Of a DNA stretch of 64,000 nt, positions 56,501 to 62,141 are shown piece by piece. Every line of letters begins with the position of its first letter. The first letter of the stretch is position 1. The position numbers and the translations under genes were made by a program. The notes under the pieces were generated by a model. That model was not told the origin of the DNA, searched no databases, and was given only the letters and a program-made list of their open reading frames with translations. This DNA is from Bimastos eiseni (Eukaryota > Annelida > Clitellata > Crassiclitellata > Lumbricidae), in contig OY365810.1 of assembly GCA_959347315.1 (NCBI GenBank), positions 29,969,385 through 30,033,384 of the forward strand. Reading direction: 5' to 3'.

Positions 56501-59500
56501 TCTCTGTCTCTTCCTCTATCTCCTCCTCTGTCTCTTCCTCTGTCTCTTCCTCTGTCTCTTCCTCTATCTCCTACTCTGTGTCTTCCTCTGTCTCTCCTAT
56601 GTACCTTAGAACCATATCTAGAATCTAATTTATGTGATACTAGCCTTACAGACCAGCTGTACCTCAAACTAAATTTTGGACTTTGTTTGGCTAGGTTTAT
56701 AGCAGAACTTGCTGTAGAATGCAGCTGTCGACCAATACAGATTCGAAAAGATAGGTTTATCTTTAGTATGAGAGCAACATATGTAACATGCCTCTGTAGA
56801 TTTGATTACTAGCAAGCTTGGTCTTAGGGTAGAAGGGTAGACTTACTTTTAGTTAAATAGATAGACAGCCAGGTCTCCCCATACTATCGACTGTGCAGCC
56901 TTTCCTTACAGTTTACAGAACTCGACAATGAGTCATCTTCTTCATTTGATGTTTCAGGATTGAATGAACAGATATATTTGCAGCGCTTGACAGCAAGTTC
57001 CATAGCACAACCCATGTTTTAAATAATATTGCATTAAAGGTCACATGAGAGATGTGTGAAGGGCATCACAGTTCTTTAAGTGGCCTATAGCGAAACCTTT
57101 TGAGTCTGCCTTTTGACTTCAGCTACACAATTGCTATGCAACAATGTAAAATGAGAAAATGATTTTTATGGGAATCTGTCGGATGGTTACACCAGAGATG
57201 TGTGAAGGGCATCACAGTTCTTTACGTCATCAGAATGTTTTAGGTCGCATTATTTTTTTAAAATAAAATATATATGTGCTGAAAGTCTTGAGGATATGGT
57301 GAAGGTTGTCTCACGTGTTTTGCATGCCTTTCGGCTTTGAAGGAGTTTCAGTTATAGACACTGCAACAGTAATCCAACAGCATGGTGGTTGTTGCAGTTT
57401 AACGACACTGTGTAACAAAGATCATTAGTGTCGCCTTCCTCCTTTATCCAGGCTTGGGACTGGCACTGGCCGAGTACTACCAATAGTGGAGTTCTCCAAC
57501 AGCTTGTGTCGGTGATTCTGGCAATGATGAATATGTTAATGACTGATGGTTACAGGCGATGACACAGGGTGACCATCTCAATCAGAGGAAGATGCAAAGG
57601 TCTTCAGCAGTAGCCTTGCGACCTATGGCGGCAGGTAGCATGGTGTAAGTGACTTGTTTATCATTTTGTTAAGCCTTTTTAGTTTCGGTTAATCAAAACC
57701 GCTGCGTGGCTTCTTTTCTGTCGTAAGAATATTACAAATGAATTGTTTAATGTAATCGCAAAGACATATTTAATTGATTTTCTGTTAGTGTTCACTCATC
57801 AGTGATGTAGTCGAGTCCACCTATGCCGAGTCCGAGTCGAGTTCGAGTCCACCTAACCCGGGTCCAGAGTTGCTAGAGTCCAAGTTCGAGTCCCAAAATG
57901 TCCAAGTCCGAGTCGAAGTACACAAAACACAATAAAAGGTCTTGTTGAAAATTGACAATTCAATATAATATGTTATATAGCACAAGGAATGACATGACTC
58001 AAACTTGGACTCGGACTCCAAGCCCTTGACTCGAATTTTGACTCAGTGACTCGGTTCCTAGTCACGATTTTGGGATTTTGTCTCACTGCAGAAATTACGT
58101 GTGCTTACTTACTTAAAATGGCTACCATTCTAACCCAGATTGTATAATTAAACCCAGCCCCAACAGCTCCCAACAGATCAGAGCAATGACCACTCCCAAG
58201 GGCTGGCAGGGGGCGACCACGTGAGAGCGGACAGCAATAGCAGCACAGTGCACATGCCCATCCTCTAATTATAGCTGTGACCGTTGCTCTCTTGCCACAG
58301 TTGCTCTCTTGCCGCCCTTGCGCCCCAGGGTATAATCATTGCCGTGGTAATGGGCTGGCTAAGTGGGGCTTCCGTGTTCGGTTGTGGGTGGGGTATTATC
58401 GATGTGACATAAACAAAATGGCGTCTCTCCTGTGAGATATATGGGTCCCTGTGTTTCAGTGCCCGTGCACCCTCCCTCCACAACAAAGACTTAGCTTTTG
58501 TGCTCATGTAAATGACGTCACACACTGCACAGCCTACACACTAACAGTACTAGAAGTTGACCAAGAACCCTGAGATGTAAAATTCGAGTCAAGGGCTTCG
58601 AGTCCAAGTCCGAGTCATGTCATTCTGAGTCCGAGACCTCCGAAAAATGGTCTCGAGTCGGACTTGAGCATCACTGTCACTCGTGCTGCTTTCATTGGCG
58701 GGCTTTGATTGTATTGCACTGGGCTGAGTCATATGAGAAATTTGAAAGTGCTATATGAATATCGAGGTATTTGCGTGGTTACATACATTTGTGCATGCAA
58801 GCATAAATACGTACAAACATGTATCTATCATGGAATGGAATCGACTATCACTCTAGCTTTGCAGCTAGAATTCATTTCCTGTCTTGAAAGAATGTCTCAA
58901 ACTCACTATATCTTCTTACAGCTTCTTATAGCTTTCAACTGGTTTGATATCTAACTGTATCTTCTCATAGCGGATGACTACTGCGTCTCAGATTCACATT
59001 TTAGTGTGGCCAAACTGACCATCGCATCGTATCTTTAGATTTATATAGCGCCTCTTGCAGAATAACAATTCATGTGTGCTCTCATCTTGGAAACCCTGGG
59101 AAAGGAAACACCTTTACTGTTTTATTGGCCGATGGAGAGAAGCCAGTCATAAGTTTTGCCTTTAGGGTGGCTGGGAGGTCATTCCAGGTAGATGATCCCA
59201 CACAGGAATAGCCCAGTCTTGGGCGAAGGCAGTCTTAGTCATAGGAAAAAGAGATCGAGATCTTGTACATGTTACAGATTTAATTAATAATTATAATATG
59301 TTCTTCTTATTTGTAATCATCTATTCTAAAAATTACTGCTTTGTTATGTTCACTGCTGCTGGAAATAACCATGGGTAAACTGTGAACCTTTGTCTGTCTG
59401 TCAGTTTTGATTTTGGTAATTCGTTCACCAATAAAAATGTGATGACTCAATTCGTAGCCCATTTATCTGAGGTGGTTTTACTTCAGCATACATTGTTTGA

Positions 59501-60024
59501 CTGCACTTTCGCTTGAATTTTTTTTTATTACAGAAATTTGATACCGCCTTTCTTCCAACATTTTTTGCTCAGAAGTGCACACACACGCCTCGACTGCGCA
59601 ATTGCAGTTGTACTGCAGAGCTATTGTGCGTGAAGAACTTGCTGGTGATTAATAAATCAGATTAGGTTTTGATTTCCTAATTATAGGTAATGAAACGATA
59701 ATCTGTCATGCAACGATGTTTTCATTTCCTAGGGACGGATTGAAAGTCGAGATTCCGGGTCAGACACAGGGTTTCAAGTTGAGCCCGTCTTATCAGAGTC
59801 TCGTGTGTCAACCGAGTCAAGCGTGTCAACAGAGCATAGTCTCTCGGCAAAACCCAGCATCACAGCCAAGCGTCATGCGAGCAATTGTTGGTGCTCGTGA
59901 CCGCCTCAAGTCAGACGATTCTGACCATAGTATGTCTATATCTACAAGCACGAACCCTTCTGTGTCAACTATTAACTCTTCAAGCAGTTCTGAAGTTGGA
60001 AAAAGGTTTTTATTGAGTTCCTAA
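44497..60024 (+). CDS. cdc14: CDC14-family dual-specificity phosphatase, 13 coding exons
   Basis: Cysteine-based phosphatase that removes phosphate from Cdk-type Ser-Pro sites; in animals it acts in mitosis, DNA repair and ciliary biology. Joined exons: 44497-44545, 45577-45667, 46169-46244, 46612-46704, 47111-47187, 47911-47977, 49878-49940, 52622-52709, 53524-53754, 54328-54466, 55301-55469, 57556-57644, 59733-60024. They total 1,524 nt, 507 residues plus stop, with every junction in phase. The N-terminal phosphatase-like A domain runs about 10-155 and the catalytic B domain 170-335. The P-loop [11 protein letters not shown] has Cys277 and Arg283, and the general acid is Asp250 in [10 protein letters not shown]; human CDC14A has Cys278 and Asp251. 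The Ser/Gln-rich tail (336-507) is poorly conserved. The start ATG has A at -3 and G at +4, and the first upstream in-frame stop is at 44416. Confidence 0.92.
44960..45065 (+). repeat. TTTATATAGCRCC SINE-like repeat, diverged copy
   Basis: ATTACAATGAGAATTTATAT followed by AGCACC and a CAGAGACACTCAGCATG segment matches the family layout. It lies in CDC14 intron 1. Confidence 0.55.
45577..45667 (+). CDS. cdc14: CDC14 exon 2
   Basis: It encodes residues 17-47: [20 protein letters not shown] then [10 protein letters not shown], matching DRLYFATL and NTHYFSIDEELVY in human CDC14A. The acceptor is TTTTACAG and the donor GAGG/GTGACT, moderate. Confidence 0.92.
46169..46244 (+). CDS. cdc14: CDC14 exon 3
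   Basis: It encodes [20 protein letters not shown] then NKKLK, almost identical to human CDC14[21 protein letters not shown]. The acceptor is TTCTTTCAG and the donor CAAG/GTGAAG. Confidence 0.95.
46541..46558. repeat. TG microsatellite
   Basis: A short TG run just upstream of CDC14 exon 4. Confidence 0.85.
46612..46704 (+). CDS. cdc14: CDC14 exon 4
   Basis: It encodes [20 protein letters not shown] then [11 protein letters not shown], matching [20 protein letters not shown] in human CDC14A. The acceptor TGTTGAG/CTC is weak, but it preserves phase 0 and the exact number of residues before KKIVH. Confidence 0.9.
47111..47187 (+). CDS. cdc14: CDC14 exon 5
   Basis: It encodes [20 protein letters not shown] then SFIAY and part of Arg, matching VIYLKKTPEEAYRALLSG. 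The acceptor is ATTTTTTCAG and the donor ACAG/GTAGCT. Confidence 0.92.
47911..47977 (+). CDS. cdc14: CDC14 exon 6
   Basis: It encodes [20 protein letters not shown] then INK, matching [20 protein letters not shown] in human CDC14A. The donor AAG/GTTGGT is weak but forced by phase. Confidence 0.93.
48410..49429 (+). mobile_element. 1,020-bp hAT element with decayed transposase
   Basis: The ends CAGCGTTTCCCAAAC and GATTGGGAACCGCTG are near-perfect inverted repeats. The 8-bp ATCTGAAG flanks both sides (48402-48409 and 49430-49437). A perfect 16-bp hairpin sits at 48523-48562. The interior keeps a plus-strand piece of transposase, so this is a deleted copy of an autonomous element. CAGxGGTTCCCAA ends are typical of vertebrate and invertebrate Buster/ZBED-related hATs. 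Confidence 0.92.
48854..49085 (+). pseudogene. hAT transposase C-terminal fragment
   Basis: The frame includes [20 protein letters not shown] then LNRKKN, which corresponds to the YLCEAGFSxLTxIKTKxRNRL block of the hAT C-terminal dimerisation region in ZBED5/SCAND3-like proteins. It begins without the upstream catalytic core and ends at a stop at 49064. It is non-functional and inside the hAT element. Confidence 0.8.
49878..49940 (+). CDS. cdc14: CDC14 exon 7
   Basis: It encodes [20 protein letters not shown] then E, matching [20 protein letters not shown] in human CDC14A. Phase 0 at both ends and 63 nt, so skipping would keep the frame. The donor GAG/GTTGAT is weak. Confidence 0.94.
50450..50880. 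repeat. Purine-rich tract, about 430 bp
   Basis: The plus strand is almost entirely A and G (GAGGAGGAAGAGGAGG-type words), producing a long minus-strand open frame rich in Ser, Leu, Phe and Pro. This is compositional and not a gene. Confidence 0.85.
51000..51256. repeat. GGACATTTCCCCCC minisatellite with higher-order units
   Basis: Two or so GGACATTTCCCCCC units alternate with one GGCAATTCCCCCCATA unit, giving a higher-order repeat of roughly 45-50 bp present about five times. All frames on the minus strand are open (GGKCP-type repeats) and are artefacts. Confidence 0.93.
51325..51450 (+). pseudogene. Probable MULE-type transposase scrap
   Basis: The frame reads [20 protein letters not shown] then [10 protein letters not shown]. 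DYFEDxYIGRxRRxxRRxPxF is the segment following the catalytic core in MULE-domain transposases common in invertebrate genomes. Neither catalytic residues nor a full frame are present. Confidence 0.55.
51855..52305. mobile_element. hAT-type MITE, 451 bp
   Basis: The left end TAGGGCTGTACCGAAT and right end ATTCGGTACAGCCATG are inverted repeats over 13 matching bases. The flanking 8-mers CAAATAAT and CAAATTAT agree at seven of eight positions. The interior repeats ATTCGGTC/CGAATAG words. It lies in CDC14 intron 7. Confidence 0.85.
52394..52556 (-). mobile_element. tRNA-derived SINE, copy 2
   Basis: Shares GAAATTTTATAT, CAGAAGTGCACA and GCAGTTGTACTGCAGAGCAA (plus-strand words) with copy 1 at 16706-16921, and stops in the B-box region, so the tRNA head is truncated. 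It is about 65 bp upstream of CDC14 exon 8. Confidence 0.75.
52622..52709 (+). CDS. cdc14: CDC14 exon 8
   Basis: It encodes [20 protein letters not shown] then PQSKSQTEG, matching [20 protein letters not shown] in human CDC14A. The acceptor is TCTTGTTTTAG and the donor GGAG/GTAGGC. Confidence 0.95.
53080..53157 (+). repeat. SINE-like 3' end with TTAC-repeat tail, copy 2
   Basis: TGTGCATTTGCTGGT followed by a TTACTTAC tail parallels the copy at 232-325. Confidence 0.45.
53524..53754 (+). CDS. cdc14: CDC14 exon 9: general acid and start of the P-loop
   Basis: It encodes residues 202-278: [54 protein letters not shown] with general acid Asp250, and [12 protein letters not shown] ending just after catalytic Cys277. 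The acceptor is CTTTTCCAG and the donor AAAG/GTAAAG. A SINE-like repeat sits about 30 bp after the donor. Confidence 0.96.
53785..53893 (+). repeat. TTTATATAGCRCC SINE-like repeat, well-preserved copy
   Basis: ATTC repeats, then ACGAAGATTTATATAGCGCC, CCTTCAAGGCTGC, CTCAGGAGCGCTGCC and GGCACGGCT. The match to 41061-41160 is close. It lies 30 bp into CDC14 intron 9. Confidence 0.82.
54155..54262 (+). repeat. GGGACTGGCAC interspersed repeat, copy 4
   Basis: Shares AACGACGCTGTTATAACAAG, GATGATCAACGTCACCCTCC and CTTGGGACTGGCACTACCAG with the copy at 57398. It ends 65 bp before the CDC14 exon 10 acceptor. Confidence 0.7.
54328..54466 (+). CDS. cdc14: CDC14 exon 10: rest of the P-loop
   Basis: It encodes residues 279-325: [37 protein letters not shown] and FYLEE. 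It contains P-loop Arg283. The RPGSxIGPQQ motif is characteristic of CDC14. The donor is AAGA/GTGAGT. Confidence 0.96.
55301..55469 (+). CDS. cdc14: CDC14 exon 11: end of catalytic region
   Basis: It encodes residues 325-381: [40 protein letters not shown] and CSDREAA. EKQxxLW(V/A)xGDxFRxK matches human CDC14A. The donor GCG/GTCAGT opens directly onto a 1.1 kb pyrimidine minisatellite, in which the reading frame stays open. Confidence 0.9.
55470..56600. repeat. 1.1 kb TCTTCCTCTGTM pyrimidine minisatellite
   Basis: More than 90 copies of a 12-bp unit TCTTCCTCTGTC/TCTTCCTCTGTA begin at the 5' splice site of CDC14 exon 11. The plus strand is nearly all pyrimidine. The long frames on both strands (LFLCIFLC on plus, RGRDRGRY on minus) come from the repeat. 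A long polypurine-polypyrimidine tract of this kind can form triplex DNA. Confidence 0.97.
57398..57495 (+). repeat. GGGACTGGCAC interspersed repeat, copy 5
   Basis: Carries TTTAACGACACTGTGTAACA, AGATCATTAGTGTCGCC, CCTCCTTTATCCAGGCTTGG and GACTGGCAC. It ends about 60 bp before CDC14 exon 12. Confidence 0.7.
57556..57644 (+). CDS. cdc14: CDC14 exon 12: tail
   Basis: It encodes [20 protein letters not shown] then [10 protein letters not shown]. The ITQGDKLRxLKxQR motif of vertebrate CDC14 tails is recognisable as [14 protein letters not shown]. The acceptor is GGTTACAG and the donor TGGT/GTAAGT; an overlapping upstream donor (ATG/GTGTAA) would break phase with exon 13. Confidence 0.85.
57800..58676. 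mobile_element. hAT-type MITE, 877 bp
   Basis: The left end CAGTGATGTAGTCGAGTCC and the reverse complement of the right end CAGTGATGCTCAAGTCC agree over most positions. The flanking 8-mers TCACTCAT and TCACTCGT agree at seven of eight. Sub-terminal blocks are packed with GAGTCC/GGACTC words in both orientations, which probably form long hairpins. No transposase frame. It lies in CDC14 intron 12. Confidence 0.85.
59035..59270 (+). repeat. TTTATATAGCRCC SINE-like repeat, long copy
   Basis: AGATTTATATAGCGCCTCTT, then CTTGGAAACCCTGGGA and GGTGGCTGGGAGGTCATTCC. This copy keeps the 3' half seen beyond the hAT insertion in the 48121 copy. It lies in CDC14 intron 12. Confidence 0.7.
59533..59643 (-). 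mobile_element. tRNA-derived SINE, copy 3
   Basis: Shares CTTCTTCCAACA-like, CTCAGAAGTGCACA and GCAGTTGTACTGCAGAGC plus-strand words with copies 1 and 2; the tRNA-like head is missing. It ends 89 bp before CDC14 exon 13. Confidence 0.72.
59733..60024 (+). CDS. cdc14: CDC14 exon 13: Ser/Gln-rich C-terminus and stop
   Basis: It encodes residues 411-507: [20 protein letters not shown], then Gln/Ser-rich sequence, [20 protein letters not shown] and a Ser/Thr-rich end, stopping at TAA 60022-60024. CDC14 tails are poorly conserved, so support comes from the phase match, the TTTCCTAG acceptor and the long open frame of higher GC. An alternative donor AAAAAG/GTTTTT near 60007 could splice onward. 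Confidence 0.75.
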
Positions 60025-60245
60025 ATCCTTTATCAACTATACTGACCTGACTTAGGGCGCCGCTTTTGGGATATTGCAGCGTACTAAATTGTCGTCTAGT
60101 TTTTCTCTGATGATTCTTGATTTGTTATTAATGAACTTCTGAATATTTCTATAACACATGACAACAGCTCTGCAGATTTCATTTACTTTTGCATCTGTTC
60201 AGTTTGGTGGCTTGATGTTGCTGACTACATTAACAGGTTGGGTGT

Positions 60246-60333
60246 GTCATTTGACCTCATGATGTCATTATTTGACCTCATTATGTCATTATTTGATCTC
60301 ATGATGTCATTATTTGACCTCACAATGTCATTT
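60246..60333. repeat. Four tandem 21-bp units with TGACCTCA and TGATGTCA words
   Basis: Units read TCATTATTTGACCTCATGATG with minor changes, four times. Each has TGACCTCA close to a TGATGTCA-like word, resembling nuclear-receptor half sites and CRE/AP-1-type sites. They lie about 220 bp past the CDC14 stop codon. Confidence 0.85.
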
Positions 60334-60849
60334 TCTAGCCATGTTCAGGCCATCTCTGTGTTACTTAAAGGTTAAAGGATATTTAGAGATTAAGATCTAT
60401 TTTGCCTCCAGATATCCTGATCCACTGGGTACTGTTCTGATTTTTAAACAACTTAGTTTGAAACTTCCTTTTCATTAATATCACTAAGAGATATCTGCAT
60501 GGATCAACACTTATCGCTATATCCATGAGCCCCTAAATATCAGCATAGGATAGGATCAGGTTACCCCTCATGATAGGTTCAGGTTAGAATTTGGATAGAA
60601 TTATTTTCACAAGTCCAGCTTCTAGTTAAACAGAAAATTTTTCCTCATTGGGTGCTCTTTTGTCGCAGCGCTTTTTTGTCGGTCCTCTTTTGTCGGGCGC
60701 TCTTTTGACGGGTCACAAGATTTGGGGCCACATTTCACTACGTCTGAAGGGATATTCTTTGGATAGTGTTACACCTTAACGACGGATGTGGGCGTTGTCC
60801 AAGCCAGTATCTGTTTTCACGATGTGGTTCATTTTATTGTGTTCTTGCG

Positions 60850-60851
<2 letters not shown>

Positions 60852-60892
<41 letters not shown>

Positions 60893-61120
60893 ATATAATT
60901 GGTGTGTGTGTGTGTGCATGTGTATGCGTGCGTGCGTGTGTCTGTAACTGCAGTAACCGGTCATAATAATAATAATACTGATGTTATAATAATACTGATG
61001 ATATATATATATATATATATAATATATATTGTATATATATATAATATATATTGTGTATATATATATAATATATATTGTATATATATATATAATATATATT
61101 GTATATATATATATATATAC
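60852..61120. repeat. TA microsatellite cluster with interrupted palindromes
   Basis: A pure TA run at about 60852-60892, then a TG run, then TA runs broken by regularly spaced ATATATTGTATATA elements. Strongly self-complementary on each strand. Confidence 0.93.
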
Positions 61121-62104
61121 CAGCCATTCTTGGTTTCCCATTTGCTTTTAGTTCACTCTCATCATTAGAGTTTTAACAGGTTGTAAAGTTGGGTTTTTAT
61201 GTTTCTTGTTTAACTTTATCGCAGAGTAAAGTCCCGAGGAAGCAAAGAATCTACACGCTAAAAATTCATTCTACAGCAATCTGCAAGTCTCACTCTTTTT
61301 ATCAGTTATCATATGTTTTGAACACAGTTGCATAGTATGATACCAGGGTCATTGGCAGTTATTTAAGTCAATGCTACTTGGTCGTTAGTCTTAAACTTAA
61401 TATAAATTATCTGTGTGTTAGCTTGGCAGCCATTGCTTTGCATTCGAATTACTATCATGTTGCACTGGTCTAGCCAGTACCAAACCTATTTTTCAAACCC
61501 ATAATATAATTCGATTAGCAGATATAAACAAGTATCAAATTGGTTTATTCATGTTTTGCTACCATCACAGATTGTTGCCTAGTATGTTTGATGGTCATTT
61601 TAGTCACAGAACTGCTTTACATGACCATTATGCTAGAAATTTTTTACATCTAATTTAAGTTGATTAAACATATATTGAATCAAATTGAATTGAATATTGA
61701 ATCGAATGACTGCACTGGTGTACATAATGAAATTATTCTTGATAAAAATGTTCTGGCCCGTCGATATAAAGCAATCTTAAAAATTGTGTTACACGAAACA
61801 GTCTTCAAAATCATGTTAAACGTTTACCCACCCTAAATCTGTTTAAGAAATAATTTTGAGACTGTTTGATATCAGTACATGAAAACTTAACTATTATTTT
61901 TGAGAAATAACTGTTTATTCTCAATGGTTTCGGAATAAGAGCTATCAGTCATGTTAGTTCGTTCAGACTGTTTTCATCTCTCCAACTTATAGTTATTATA
62001 AATTTCTCCAGTATGGTGCAGACATAAATTGTGCATTATAATTAAGGTGCTGTAGACGTAATTTCTTTGGATTAATGACTTTCTCCAGTTTCTTTTCATT
62101 TCAG

Positions 62105-62141
62105 ATTCAGGGAAACGTTTTGGGAGTCATTTCTTTGGTAA
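62105..62141 (+). CDS. Possible alternative CDC14 terminal exon
   Basis: Preceded by a good acceptor with a pyrimidine tract (CTTTTCATTTCAG). If spliced from a donor at about 60007 (AAAAAG/GTTTTT), the frame continues as KRFRETFWESFLW and stops at TAA 62139-62141, giving a different short C-terminus. This is inference from splice signals and phase only. Confidence 0.22.

Noticed and set aside
55089..56609. 506-codon plus-strand open frame rich in Leu, Phe and Cys
   Set aside because: Apart from the exon 11 portion it is the translation of the pyrimidine minisatellite. There is no domain and the true CDC14 continues at 57556. Discussed only as a retention product.
55471..56667. 398-codon minus-strand open frame of Arg/Asp/Gly/Tyr repeats
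   Set aside because: Antisense reading of the same 12-bp array. It looks like an RNA-binding low-complexity protein but has no splice or start context.
58265..58525. 86-codon minus-strand frame
   Set aside because: It lies entirely inside the 877-bp hAT-type MITE and has no transposase similarity.
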